Shown: positions 11,601-20,605 of the stretch, piece after piece | Position numbering within the stretch: position 1 is the first letter of the stretch | How the letters are laid out: the number at the start of each line of letters is the position of its first letter | Source of the DNA: Mesostigma viride | Lineage: Eukaryota; Streptophyta; Mesostigmatophyceae; Mesostigmatales; Mesostigmataceae | Assembly: GCA_009746045.1 (NCBI GenBank) | Contig: RPFO01000027.1 | Coordinates: 2,814,233-2,851,732 of the forward strand | Length of the DNA stretch: 37,500 bases | Direction: 5' to 3' | Position numbers and translations under genes: made by a program | The notes under the pieces: model-generated | Database searches by the model: none | Told to the model about the DNA's origin: nothing | The model's input: the letters and a program-made list of their open reading frames with translations, nothing else

Positions 11601-14600
11601 CCGATACCGGTGACCTGACGGCAGCTTGGGTACTGAAACCAGATACCCAACCACAGCTGGGCACACCCACCGCGCCTGTTGCTGTGCTCCCCGTCCGTAC
11701 TCTGGCTCTTCCATACCTTGACTCACCGTGCTAGGCTGCGCCACGTGCCGTCTTCCCTCGTCTTCTTTGTGTGAGACTTTCGCAGGAACCTGCCCAAGCT
11801 TATCTGTGCCTCCGCTGTGCTCACCCTCTGTACTTTCTCTTTTACCTTACGGTGCCATCATTGCTTTACTTCTCGTCGGCGCATGACGTCTGATCACTCC
11901 TTGTCCGCGTGTGACGTCCGCAGGAAGTCGTCCAAGCGCGACCTGTGTCTGTGGCTGTGCGCGTTTAACGGGACCATGTTTCTGGGCGTGGAGGAGGGCA
12001 TCTTTGTGGCGGTGGGTGGCCGCGAGGGGGGGATGCAGGGGACCGTGTTTCTGAGCGTGGAGGAGGTCGTGGTTGTGGCGGTGGGTGGCCGCGAGGCGGG
12101 CATGTTAGTGGCGATGGGTAGTAGCGAGGGGGCCTAGAAGCGAGGGGGCTAGCTCACTGTTTATCCCCATGGGGTCAGCAAGGGTTTCCCGCGGGTGGTG
12201 GGAAGGGGGGCACCTTGGTGGCAGTGGGTAGCAGCAGCACTTGATGGGTACTATCGGATAGGCGTTTGCAGTTGATGGTGGCACCGGTAAGGTTTTCAAA
12301 AAGCGTGTTAGTCTCTGCAGATTCAAGATGGCGACCCATCTTCCGTCACGTGTACAGGAGGGCGTTATCGTTCGAGGTGGCGCCAAGGACACCATGCTTG
12401 TGGCGGATGGTAGACGAGATGCGTACCCTTGGCTGTGGGTAGTTAAGTCTGTGGTCTATCGTTTCAAATTTAGATATCACGGTACTCCCTAGTCTACCCT
12501 AATGCCACAAATAGGGTGCCCACTCTTGTCACAAACTCACCAACATGTTTACCGAAATATATGTGGGCTTTTTTGGGGGGGGCTTGTTGTTGGCACATTC
12601 TGCCTTGTTGGCCCCTTACCTGCGCAGATATTGATATCTCTGGGATGCGCCATCTACGACGTGGCCTACCCGCATACAGGTGCGTACGCCAGCTTCAGCT
12701 AGCCATCACAAGAGTTAGCGCTGTGCATTTCTAGCTGGGTGCATCTCAAACCTGCGCATTCACAGTAACTGCCCAACATCAAGTTGAGAACTTGCACGGA
12801 TGCCAGCGCGGCGCATAATCGGTTCAGACCACTCATCATTGCTCCTGCCACTAAGTCGTGCGCTGCCACATCACGTCACCACCCCACCAGGCCCTGTCCT
12901 TGTCATGACTCTGTCATTGGCACAGTTACGTCCCCGTTCCTTATGCCAATCCACACGTGGCCCTGCTGCTGAATTTCGTGCCAATCCTGTCACGCACCCC
13001 TCTGGCCTGCCCCCACATGGCGGTCCTGCTCTCACCTTCCGTCGTGCTCATTTCTGCATCGCACGCCTCTGGTCTGCCTCCACCACTGTCACATCCCCAA
13101 CCACCACCGTCATCCTGTCGCCCGCCCCTCCGGTCTGACCACCACGCTAATCTCTTATTCTGTCACCCGCTAATTTGTCTGTTGCTAATCTATCCCTTAT
13201 TCTGTTGCCCGCAGCGGTTCTGGGCCAGCTCCCCGGCACGCGTGTCTTCCGTGACGTGGAGCAGTTCACCGAGGCCATCGTGTTCGACGGCGTGCTCTGC
13301 GTGCGCTTTGACGCCGCGCTGTACGTGTTCTGGTGAATGTAGATTTATAATACTCTAATAGAAGCAGTTCAGCAGTGTAGTGGTGCCGTATGGTTCCAGT
13401 TGCCACCATCGTAATTGATGGCGTGCTTTGCGTGCGCGTTGATGCCGCACTGTACGTGTTGTGGTGTATGTGTAGTAGTGTAATAATGGCCTATTAGTAG
13501 TGTAGTAATGGCCTATGATGCCGCCATCGTGTTGGATGCTGCACTGTACGTGTGTGCCTTGCAGCAATGCTGCCTTATTCAAATAAATGCTTGTATGCTA
13601 TACCTTAGCAGATGCGCCTCTGCCGTGTACGTCACGCTCTGCGCGCTCACAAATCAATATATTCTCTAGACTTCCTAGAACTATGACTTGTTGGTAGCTG
13701 TGCGGTCGAGCACGCATGCGTGGTACCATTGTACGCGGGTGCTTGATATGTTCCGGCCCTGGTGGACGCATCACCTTCCGTTTGTGTTTTGGGTTCACCA
13801 TCAGGTTTGTCAGCAAATGGGTTTTGAGCAAAAAGGTTTTGAGCGAATGGGTTTTGAGTCTGGACCTTACTTGCGCTCGTGTGCCGTTGTGCCATCCTTG
13901 TGGTTTGCTGTTATTCTTGTGGTGTGCCTTCCTTCCTTGTACCACCCTCTCCACAGGAGCTTCACCAATGTGAACTACTTTGAGGAAAGGTGCGCGTCTC
14001 TGTTGCCACTGTCTGGCCCGTTGGTCCTTACCTATCCTCATTGCATGCATACTACACACACTTGAACATATGATCTACTTTGAGGAAGGCGCGTCTCTGG
14101 TGACACTGTCATTGCGCTGTTGTGCAGCCTATGATACACGATGGACCCCTATAGGCTATAGTACAGATGATCGCATCATATTGTACTCTGGTGGCACGAT
14201 TGCTCCTCCCACATCTTGTTGCCGATGGACCCACGTATACCTTAACAAGTGTACACCACCAACGTCACCCCACGTTGCAGCACGGCTCCTTTCTCCCAAG
14301 TGCCGCTGCTGTCAATAATGCTGTCAATAATCGGTCTGTTCGGTCCATTCCGTGCACCCACAAGTGGCGTTGCTGTCTATAATCAATCTCTTGGTCCACA
14401 CCATGCGGCAGCAAGGGCCTGGGCAGGTTTTCCGTCCCGACCGTATTTGTGGCATTACGCGCTTATACCGCCTTCGGACACCCGTCGCAGCGCTCTCCAG
14501 TAAAGAGATTTTTTGCAGTTGGGCTATAGCTTGGGATGCCATCGGATCAGTAGACCCCTATATAGTCGCACAATCATATGCAAGAGGTCCTGTGTTCGAA

Positions 14601-17600
14601 TCCAGTACCGTACAAAAAATTTCCCCGTCCACGGCCCGTTGCCACAAGTGCCACTATGCAGTAGGAATGCAGATACCGGATGGCGCGGTGTGTTCCTCTC
14701 TGCCATCGCGTGTCCTTTATACCACATGGCACGGTGTGTTCCTCTATGTCAGCATCCACATGTATGACCTATACTATGTGCCTTAAGGGGTCAACCCATG
14801 CTGACTCGCCTTTCCTTGCCCTCTGCATGTCTCTTAGTCCAAAAGTACCCCTAGTTGGCCTGTTCCCAACTCCAAGCGTACCCTAGTCAACATGCTGCTT
14901 GGCATGCTATCTCACTTCTTGATTTGGATGCGTGGGCGCATGCAACCTGTCGCCCACGCGTCGATCCGACCACAGACTTGTTGATGCTTTCCGACGGGGA
15001 CAGGCATTCAATGTAGCTTGATTCGAAATCATGCCTCAAATGGGCCATGGCTTACTGTCTAAAAATGCTATCAGTTGATCCTGCCCTCGACCCCTCATCA
15101 CACTCCACCTGTCTCCAACTATACTATAGATGGCTATATGTACTGCTCACTGGCTGTAAATGCCATCTGTTTACCCGGCCCTCCACTGCTCATCAGGCCC
15201 CACTGTGTCCAACCATCCAGCCATGCTATACTTACCATATGTACTTCTCACTGTCTGTACGCGCTATCTGTTTACCCTGCCCTCCATCGTTCGTCAGGCT
15301 CCACAGCCTCCAGTTTCACGAAAGCACCAGCCCCCCGCCAGGGGGGGAGCTGGTGGTGGTGCCCGCGGGACAGCGGCTGCCCCCATCGCATCTCAAGTTC
15401 ATCGTGCTGGATCTTGCGGGTGAGTGTACTGGCAACATTTCAAAGGTGAGGAACATAGTTTATCATGCCCCTTTTTAGATAAGAATACTCTTCAAAGTAA
15501 AGAGAATCCCTTAAGTTTAAATAGCAAAGAACAGGCACGGGATCATTGGGATGGACAAAGATGAAGCTTTGGTGAGTACTCGATCATCGATGAACAAAAC
15601 TTTGACAATTGTGGGGCCTCTGTCAGTTATTGATAGCACATGTTTTCTTCTCGCGGAATGGGACAGGTTGGCACAGGTTTTGTTCAAGCGGAATGGGACA
15701 GGTTGGCACATGTTTTCTTCTAGCGGAATGGGACAGGTCGGCACAGGTTTTGTTCAAGCGGAATGGGACAGGTTGGCACATGTTTTCTTCTAGCGGAATG
15801 GGACAGGTCGGCACAGGTTTTGTTCAAGCGGAATGGGACAGGTTGGCACAGGTTTTCTTCTAGCGGAATGGGACAGGTTGGCACATGTTTTGTTCAAGCG
15901 GAATGGGACAGGTTGTCGCGGAGTGCAAATAGTGAACCTCTTGGCCTTGGTACCGGTGACCTTGGACATCCTTGCGGCAGAGTCTATGGCTCACCAGGCC
16001 ATTCTCGCATCACCTCATCAACTCTCATTGCCTATAACAAGGCCAGTCACCGTGTCTAACCTTGACACCACTGGTCTCTTCATTTATCATCATTCCATCT
16101 CTGATAATCCAGGTTGTGATCTTGGCACTGCCCAGCGGACCAGGCACCTCACCGTGTCTCAGCGATATGATTGGAGAGTGCAGCGTTTGCGTGCAAATTT
16201 ACGGATGTCCCGTTTGCGCATGTGTCCGGTACTCTCCGCTATCATCGACGACTCGCGTGCCCTTGTACTGCCCAGGTGTCCCCGCCACTCTCCCCGTTTT
16301 GTTTTGTTTTTCCCCCGCCGTCACCTCATATATTAACTAATACCTGTTGCCTGTCTGCCTACGCGCCCGGTGTGTGCATCCTTTCTGCTTGTGCATGTCC
16401 GTGGCGTACCTGTGCGTATGCGTGTGCGCTTGCGTGCGATGGGCCCATGCGTCCCTTTTTGCACCTGCGCACATGCCTTGGCGCGTGGCATGCGTCCATC
16501 TGCTCGTGGCAAGCGCGTTTGTTGGTCTGTGGTGGGCCCATGCGCCCTCTCGGCATGGTGGTCGCGTGCATCTGCTTGCATGGCATATGTCTGACGGTGG
16601 CCAGCCGTTAGCTCGGTGGACGCCAGCGGCTTTCACACGCTCAAGAGCCTCATCGACGAGTACAGCCGGCGAGACATCCAGGTGGGTCAGTCTGTCAATC
16701 AGTCAGCCAGTCAGCGAGTCAGCCAGTCAGTCAGTCAGTCAGTCAGTCAGTCAGTCAGTCAGTCAGTCAGTCAGTCAGTCAGTCAGTCAGTCAGTCAGTC
16801 AGTCAGTCAGTCAGTCAGTCAGTCAGTCAGTCAGTCAGTCAGTCAGTCAGTCAGTCAGTCAGTCAGTCAGCCAGTCAGTCAGTCAGCCAGCCAGTCAGTC
16901 CCTCAGTCAGTTTATTAGACAGCTGAGCCGATGGCAGCACAAGTACAGCAGGCGGGGCATGGCGGTCCGAGGAGGGCATGCCCTCCGACGGCCACTAAAT
17001 GATAACTACCCCCTGATGGGCAATGAGTAAACGTGTTTGTGTGACATTGCCTAGTATAATGCAGTGTTTATTGTATACGTGTTTGTGTGACATTGCCTAG
17101 TATAGTGCAGTGTTTGTGTTTGTGTTTGTGTGACATTGCCTAGTATAATGCAGTGCTTATGTTTGTGTGACATTGCCTAGTATCATGCAGTGTTTATATT
17201 TGTCATGGTCTGGAACTGGTGTGGCGCTGCAATGCGCAGGTGGTGGCGTTAGTCTGGCTTATGTTCAGCATACTACTTTATATTATATTCTGGTTTATGG
17301 TGTGGCTTGCATTATATCCTGGCTATAGCGTTGCTTGCATCCAGGCCTATGCCTTCCGTTCGCATCTGCTGTGCGTGATGGCCCGCTACCTTCTGAATTC
17401 CACGCGTGGAGTATAGCCGCGCTCCTCTCCCACGTGCATGCCCCGCCTCCTCCAGCCCCCTGCTGTGCCTTGTGCGGGTGGCTCCTCTGGTTTCATTTCT
17501 AACACTTAAGGTGAGGGTCCTATGCCAGACCCCCCAAAACCATAATATGGAATAACATGCAAAGCTGGCCTTGGGGCACCCAAACTATGATTTTGCCATG

Positions 17601-20128
17601 TAAATGGGATGTGTGGGGGTCCATCCCACCCACTGATGGGAAGTATATACCCCTTTTAGTGACCGGTATTACGCAAAAACGGACAAAAGACGCTACTCTA
17701 GGGGCATATCCCCTAGGACAATGGGGGCACAATTACTCATGTTTCAATATATTCCCATATAAAATCGTATATGGTGAGGTTGCCAATCTAATTGGAGCCC
17801 CGGAATGATGAGTATTATTGAAGTTATTAATTTTCCCCTAAAAACCGTACTTTTTAAGGCTGAAAAAAATAAATCAAATCAAAAACACATATTTAGAGCC
17901 TGGGGAGATATACACAAATACTACACATATCGACAATTATTGCCACAAAATCTGAGCTCATTCTGAGTACAAACGTAGAAGTTATAGCGTTTGGCAGTTT
18001 GCCACCTGTGCAGACGCTAAGGAAGGCAATAGTGAGTATTAAGGCACACTAACACTTCCTATGCCATCCAAAAGGCTCCTGACCATGCCCAATTTGACCA
18101 CAATGTACAAGGAGGTGGCTGGGCACGTCATGTGCCCTTGCCTTACCTCGACACGGGCAACGTGTTGCGTGTGTGCACAACAATGAGGCAGGTAGCTCTA
18201 CATGCCTAGCCAACACTTCTTATGCATATTCGAAGTTTATGGTGTGGGCATCATCCCAAAACCAAGCTGTCCGAATTCAAACACACCCTGGAAAGCCATA
18301 TCCACTAATTGCCCAACCAAGGGTAACAACAGACAGTCCACAGAGAAAGCATAAGTATCATACATGCTGCTTGCCAAGGCTTCTTACCATGGTTACCTTG
18401 CCTTGCTAGCATATGAATTAGGGCTCTCCCATTTTAGTGGGAGAAAGGCCAACAAGACGACGATAACCCCTACCTACGTGCAGTTCCACCCATGCAGTAT
18501 GCCCCTCAGAACAACCACTGCCACCTTTCTTTCCAGCGCAATTGTTTGCCAAGAAACAACCTCAAGCTTGTGAGCCTCTAACCACAATGAAGCCGCTGCT
18601 AAGAAAGGCTGCGTCAATATTCACACAAAACTGAGTGCTGTTAGCAATCTCCTTCCAAGAAAGCACTCAGCAAATCCCTGACAACTTGACGGCATGCCAC
18701 GGCTCACGCTTTGACACGTCCCAGCCATGCAACGTACATACAAAGCACTAAAAGGTGCCAGAAATCTGGCGATGCGCAGCACGGAATGGCATTCTACCTG
18801 GCGCTAACTGCACGGAAAGAAGCCGAAAACTTGCGTTGATAACCCATAAAGGAAGCGAAGCATCCATAGGGTGACGCTGAGCGCACGATCGTACCATTAC
18901 CGGCGTTGTCCTTCGCCCAGCGGCGCCGGAAAGAACAACCTTCCATGGAATAATAAGACGCGCATCCCGCGAGCCTGGAGAGTGTCTTACCGATCATGAA
19001 GGAAATCTTGCCGAAACCCAGCAATTTTTTTAAAGCTTTACCAATAACAATGTAAACGCATCCTTGACGCTAGGTAAAGCCCATAAAACCTGACAATCAC
19101 CGCCGCCAGCGTGCATTCTAATTTATTCCTCTCGACGAAAACTTCAGATTCAGACCCCCGTGGCGATGGTCATCAATAAAATCATCGACACTGCAAAAAA
19201 CGCGAACTCCGCTACGAAGTAATATCATAAACTTGTCGTCTTTAGGATTAGCACAGTTTCTCTGCATTCCGCGAGCTATCTTTTTCTACTCTGCCTGAAA
19301 GCACGTCGCCATGGCCAGCTCCGGTAGGGGTGCGCGCACCGTGCACCACTTTTTCACGGTACGGACGGGTACCGCGAATTTTTTCGGCGCCAAAAAATTC
19401 GCGCCGGGACCGTCACCTTAATACGGTCAAGGCGCATTCTTCCTCCTTGAGTCAATGCCTTCCTCCCCGGCCCTCTCCCCCAGCTGTGCCTTGTGCATCG
19501 CTAGTCGTTAATCTGACTACAATCACTGTGGTCGCCACTCTCCCTTTTCGCCCATGCCTTCCATCCTCCCCTACGCTTCGTGTTTGTCGTTCCATTTTAA
19601 AGCTTTACTTGGGTCCCCCCCACATACCCCAGCTGTCCCTGATGCCTTACCCCTTTCTCAAATCTGACGACAACAATGGTGGTCACACCATGCCCTCCAT
19701 GCCCTTTCCTCCCCTCCCCTCCCCTCTTCTCCCCTTCCCTTCCCTCCCCTCTCCTTCCCTTCCTTCCCCTTCCCCTCCTTTCCCTCCCCTCCCCTCCCCT
19801 CTCCCTCCCCTCTCCTCCCGTCCCCTCCTTCCCTCCCCATGCCGTTTTACCCTTCTGTCCCCTCTCCCCACAGCTATGCCTGGCCAACCCGAGCCGCCAC
19901 GCCATGTCGCGCCTGGAGCACGGCGGGGTGCTGGACGTGCTTGGTCGCGAGTGGCTCTTCCTGAGCGTGCACGACGCGGTGCGGCGCTGCGTGGCGCTGC
20001 TGCGGGGTGGGGCGGCCGCCACCACCACCACAACTATCAAGGCAGACGAGACGTCGCTGGTGATCGTGCAGGGGGGCGGCCACGCGCTCACCAGGGGTGA
20101 TGCGCCCAGCGGCGCGGTGAAGCCTTGA
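126..20128 (+). CDS. SulP-family anion/sulfate permease with STAS domain (17 exons, 5' partial)
   Basis: Exons that join in frame: 126-333, 1758-1926, 3041-3106, 3770-3889, 4250-4360, 5083-5148, 8390-8450, 9665-9792, 10796-10837, 11324-11352, 11924-12011, 12628-12679, 13215-13332, 13957-13989, 15307-15419, 16605-16681, 19874-20128 (stop TGA). All introns are GT-AG, and the total of 1736 nt gives 577 residues. Seen: SulP signatures [11 protein letters not shown] (exon 1), [16 protein letters not shown] (exon 2), [15 protein letters not shown] (exon 6), [21 protein letters not shown] (exons 7-8, the most conserved SulP block), [15 protein letters not shown] and [19 protein letters not shown] domain follows: [20 protein letters not shown] across exons 15-16 and LANPSRH in exon 17. 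Known of the family: multi-span anion transporters, usually sulfate, in plasma or organelle membranes. The NKYxLxANQE type looks closer to bacterial/algal SulP than to land-plant SULTR. The substrate is inferred. The start codon and first membrane spans lie upstream. The exon 15 start could instead be 15325 (also in frame). Confidence 0.93.
311..400 (+). repeat. Triplicated exon-1 donor junction
   Basis: The exon-1 end GGCGTGCTCAG followed by GTAGGTG is repeated with spacings of 33 and 32 bp. The three possible donors follow positions 333, 366 and 398. The 333 donor gives the conserved join GVLR-LGFLV with exon 2; the second copy would add 11 codons in frame. The others are degenerate duplicates. 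Confidence 0.8.
930..1120 (+). repeat. 25-bp minisatellite, 8 copies, intron 1
   Basis: Direct repeat starting GTCCCAGCGGGCTGGGCTGC at 930, 955, 980, 1005, 1030, 1055, 1080 and 1105, nearly identical. It gives repetitive spurious ORFs in several frames and is not coding. Confidence 0.95.
1621..1659 (+). repeat. Decoy copy of the exon-2 start with acceptor
   Basis: GTCAG-GCTGGGCTTCCTGCTCAAC and the following TGAGCCACA repeat the true exon-2 start (1758 onward) with a few changes, about 135 bp upstream in intron 1. Shorter relics (TTGAGCCACAGCG-like) lie at 1129-1150 and 1449-1480. After this stretch the homology to the SulP exon is lost. Confidence 0.75.
1896..2040 (+). repeat. Triplicated exon-2 donor junction
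   Basis: The exon-2 end ATCGTCAACATCCTGCGCAA, then the CAG-GTGAGG donor and a G-run, occurs three times with a period of about 53 bp. The first (donor after 1926) keeps the frame into exon 3. The other two are intronic copies. Confidence 0.85.
2048..3040 (+). other. Intron 2 body, no gene seen
   Basis: Mixed-composition intron sequence without a recognisable exon, array or structured RNA. It ends in CCACCCCCAG, the acceptor of exon 3 (INWPTF in the SulP protein). Confidence 0.6.
3173..3405 (+). repeat. Three degenerate copies of exon 3 with donor (intron 3)
   Basis: After the true exon 3 (3041-3106, ending CACCATGAAGAGGCTG then GTGCGTGCC) come copies at about 3178-3215, 3234-3305 and 3354-3405. 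Each has CACCATGAAGAGG, and the first two are followed by a GTGC(A/G)(C/T)GC(A/C)-like donor. The second also retains ATCATGGGCACCGTGTGG, matching the membrane-span part of the exon. Confidence 0.8.
3607..3750 (+). repeat. 14-bp minisatellite in intron 3
   Basis: About ten copies of GAACAAACCACATG with C/T and A/G variants lie just upstream of exon 4. Open frames on both strands here are repeat artefacts. Confidence 0.9.
3951..4162 (+). repeat. Relics of the exon-4 donor edge (intron 4)
   Basis: The true exon-4 end is ATCAAGATT then GTGCGTGAGCAG. Similar pieces occur at 3951-3974 (CATCGTGCGTGAGCGAC), 4071-4095 (CAGCAGTGCGTGAGC) and 4147-4162 (ATCAAGATAGTGCC). They are short and degenerate, and less secure than the exon 1-3 copies. 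Confidence 0.5.
4448..4475 (+). repeat. Copy of the exon-5 end with donor region (intron 5)
   Basis: CATGCCCATCGGATTTATCATG resembles the exon-5 end CATGTCGATCGGATTCATG at 4342-4360 and its donor flank. Confidence 0.6.
4760..4840 (+). repeat. CCCT/CCCTCCCT polypyrimidine stretch, intron 5
   Basis: Imperfect CCCTCCCTCCCTCCC runs form a simple-sequence tract. Frames through it are not coding. Confidence 0.8.
5155..5180 (+). repeat. Tandem copy of the exon-6 donor junction
   Basis: Immediately after the exon-6 donor (5148/5149), GACTTAACGCAAATCAAGAG followed by GTGCTG repeats the exon end CGACTTAACGCAAACCAAGAG-GTGAGG. Confidence 0.8.
5476..8384 (+). repeat. 52-bp minisatellite, about 56 copies, filling intron 6
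   Basis: The near-identical unit begins GATGACTTTCGTGTTGCTTC and ends in GTGTCCCTTCTCTCT. Units differ mainly at GC/GT in TTGCTTC/TTGTTTC and at TTTCG/TTCCG, and one unit near 7629 lacks 4 bp. The array starts just after GGCAGCTGATGAC and ends at GCGCAGCTGATGGCG, the exon-7 acceptor. Each unit carries the same polypyrimidine run as that acceptor but no AG after it. Because 52 is not a multiple of 3 and the reverse strand has no stop, all three reverse frames stay open for about 1000 codons; these are artefacts. Confidence 0.97.
8478..8608 (+). repeat. (CA/GC)n then (TC)n microsatellites
   Basis: An ACGC/GCGC/CACA-rich run to 8510 is followed by an uninterrupted TC dinucleotide tract of about 88 bp from 8521. 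The Ser-Leu and Arg-Glu frames here are artefacts. Confidence 0.95.
8622..8755 (+). repeat. Two degenerate copies of the exon-7 donor junction (intron 7)
   Basis: The true junction (8426-8490) reads GATCGGCATTC, CCCGTCACGG, GTGTGTGCCC, CTAGCACACAC. At 8622-8690 the same order appears as GCATCGGCGTCC, CCTGTCATGG, GTGGGTGCGCCC, CTAGCACACGC. A third, weaker copy (CCATCATGGGTGGGTGC) is at 8722-8745. Confidence 0.75.
9605..9660 (+). repeat. C-homopolymer tracts before exon 8
   Basis: A C27 run (9605-9631) and a C13 run (9648-9660) form the extreme polypyrimidine tract of the exon-8 acceptor (AG at 9663-9664). Length is probably uncertain in assembly. Confidence 0.9.
10121..10300 (+). repeat. 30-bp minisatellite, 6 copies, intron 8
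   Basis: Six contiguous units beginning GATTAGTGAGTCGTAAGATG, nearly identical. The rest of intron 8 (9793-10795) shows no gene. Confidence 0.95.
11050..11072 (+). repeat. C23 homopolymer, intron 9
   Basis: Uninterrupted C-run inside intron 9, followed by CCCACC repeats. Confidence 0.9.
11404..11568 (+). repeat. 33-bp repeat, 5 copies, with embedded splice-like sites
   Basis: Units at 11404, 11437, 11470, 11503 and 11536. Each contains GCTCCTTCAG (acceptor-like), nine bases, then GTAAGT (consensus donor). It lies in intron 10 and stays open in frame because 33 is a multiple of 3. No protein similarity was recognised. Confidence 0.92.
12040..12130 (+). repeat. Degenerate copies of the exon-11 donor end (intron 11)
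   Basis: The exon-11 end GACCATGTTTCTGGGCGTGG, then TTTGTGGCG and GTGGGTGGCCGCGAG, recurs at 12040-12096 (GACCGTGTTTCTGAGCGTGG, then GTTGTGGCG-GTGGGTGGCCGCGAG). It recurs again more weakly at 12097-12130, with further relics at about 12209-12235 and 12370-12415. Confidence 0.8.
13401..13560 (+). repeat. Two partial copies of exon 13 within intron 13
   Basis: 13401-13464 matches the last roughly 62 bp of exon 13 and its donor (ATCGTAATTGATGGCGTGCT, then GATGCCGCACTGTACGTGTTGTG-GTGTATG). 13517-13560 repeats ATCGTGTTGGATGCTGCACTG. Both resemble decayed exon duplicates. No sign that they are used as exons. Confidence 0.82.
14071..14110 (+). repeat. Copy of the exon-14 donor junction (intron 14)
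   Basis: TGATCTACTTTGAGGAAG followed by GCGCGTCTCTGGTGACACTG mirrors the true exon-14 end TGAACTACTTTGAGGAAAG-GTGCGCGTCTCTGTTGCCACTG. The donor GT is lost in the copy. Confidence 0.8.
15062..15306 (+). repeat. Tandem approx. 105-bp copies of the exon-15 acceptor region
   Basis: Three successive blocks share a chain of CTGTCTGTA/CTATCTGTTTACC, CCCTCCA, TCATCAGGC and CCAC..CC. The last one ends in CTCCACAG, the preferred exon-15 acceptor. The repetition favours 15307 over 15325 as the exon start. Confidence 0.65.
15653..15914 (+). repeat. 35-bp minisatellite, about 7.5 copies, intron 15
   Basis: The unit begins GCGGAATGGGACAGGTTGGC. Two sub-types ending TTTTCTTCTA and TTTTGTTCAA alternate for most of the array. 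Open frames on both strands are artefacts. Confidence 0.93.
16686..16908 (+). repeat. (CAGT)n tetranucleotide microsatellite, intron 16
   Basis: Over 50 CAGT units directly downstream of the exon-16 donor, with a few CAGC variants at the ends. It produces Ser-Val-Ser-Gln frames that are not genes. A relic of the exon-16 end (AAGTACAGCAGGCGGGGCAT) follows at about 16940. Confidence 0.95.
17030..17205 (+). repeat. Approx. 40-55-bp tandem repeat, 4 copies, intron 16
   Basis: Four copies of a unit containing GTTTGTGTGACATTGCCTAG, then TATAATGCAGTG, with variable spacers. Confidence 0.9.
17440..17478 (+). repeat. Decoy copy of the exon-17 acceptor and start
   Basis: A pyrimidine-rich run, then CTGCTGTGCCTTGTGCGG, resembles the true junction CCCCACAG-CTATGCCTGGCC at 19866-19885. 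Further copies are at 19470-19502 (CCCCCAG-CTGTGCCTTGTGC) and 19625-19646 (CCCCAG-CTGTCCCTGATGC). Confidence 0.65.
17500..19440 (+). other. AT-richer block inside intron 16, possible old insertion
   Basis: Composition shifts clearly to AT-rich, with no simple repeats. It lies between two decoy copies of the exon-17 acceptor (17440-17478 and 19470-19502), so it may be an insertion into a duplicated intron segment. No long ORF, terminal repeat or target-site duplication was recognised. An 11-bp inverted repeat (GCGAATTTTTT / AAAAAATTCGC) sits at 19374-19404 near the right edge. Confidence 0.4.
19690..19850 (+). repeat. CCCCT-type polypyrimidine tract before exon 17
   Basis: An imperfect CCCTCCCCT run of about 160 bp immediately upstream of the exon-17 acceptor (AG at 19872-19873). 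The purine-rich reverse strand gives spurious Gly/Arg/Glu frames. Confidence 0.9.
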
Positions 20129-20340
20129 AATAGACGGCATGACCAGCGGGGCTCCAAAGCCCTGATGAGCAACCTGCTGCGGGGTAGTTACTCCTGCGGT
20201 CTAATGAAAGAAGGTTGCCAAGAAGATTGCCTTAACGGTCTGCGGTCTGCGAGAATATGAAGGTCGAGGCGAGGAAGTGAGGTCGCCTAGAACGGGCCGA
20301 CACGCCCAGTGTTATGGGAAAGCCCTGACGACCGAGTCGC

Positions 20341-20345
20341 TGTAA
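20341..20345 (+). terminator. Candidate TGTAA poly(A) signal of the SulP gene
   Basis: TGTAA is the common poly(A) signal in green algae. This is the first one noticed downstream of the SulP stop, about 210 bp away. Assignment is inferred from position only. Confidence 0.35.
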
Positions 20346-20462
20346 CATTTAGTGCTTTCGAAAGCAAGGCAGGGAGCGGGGCCACGTTTCCTGATTCAAT
20401 TAACGCGAGGGTCATGGCGCCCTCATCGAGCACAGCAAATGCTCGAGAGTAGGCGGGTATCT

Positions 20463-20605
20463 GTGAGCAGTTCATTTGAGCGGTAGTTGTGAGCGTCGCA
20501 TGTGAGTGGTTCATGTGAGCGGTTTATGTGAGCGGTAGTTGTGAGCGGTGCATGTGAGTAGTTCATGTGAGCGGTTCATGTGAGCGGTAGTTGTGAGCGG
20601 TGTCG
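20463..20605 (+). repeat. GTGAGCGG-type minisatellite
   Basis: About a dozen imperfect units alternating GTGAGCGGTTCAT and GTGAGCGGTAGTT lie downstream of SulP, within the exon-tail copy region. Confidence 0.85.

Noticed and set aside
12802-13210. Possible exon in the long GC-rich frame upstream of exon 13
   Set aside because: No SulP homology, and exon 12 joins exon 13 directly with the conserved [13 protein letters not shown] sequence.
14580-14635. tRNA-like B-box (GTGTTCGAATCCAG) in intron 14
   Set aside because: The T-arm stem does not pair properly, and no matching D-arm or acceptor stem was found. At most a decayed tRNA-derived fragment.
16347-17030. Ser/Val/Gln-repeat ORF
   Set aside because: Product of the (CAGT)n microsatellite; it spans an exon in another frame and intron sequence.
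17219-17416. 65-aa hydrophobic ORF in intron 16
   Set aside because: It looks membrane-like, but no SulP segment is missing between exons 16 and 17, and the STAS domain joins without it.
19330-20100. 256-aa + strand ORF through exon 17
   Set aside because: Wrong frame relative to the conserved STAS sequence and runs through the polypyrimidine tract of intron 16.
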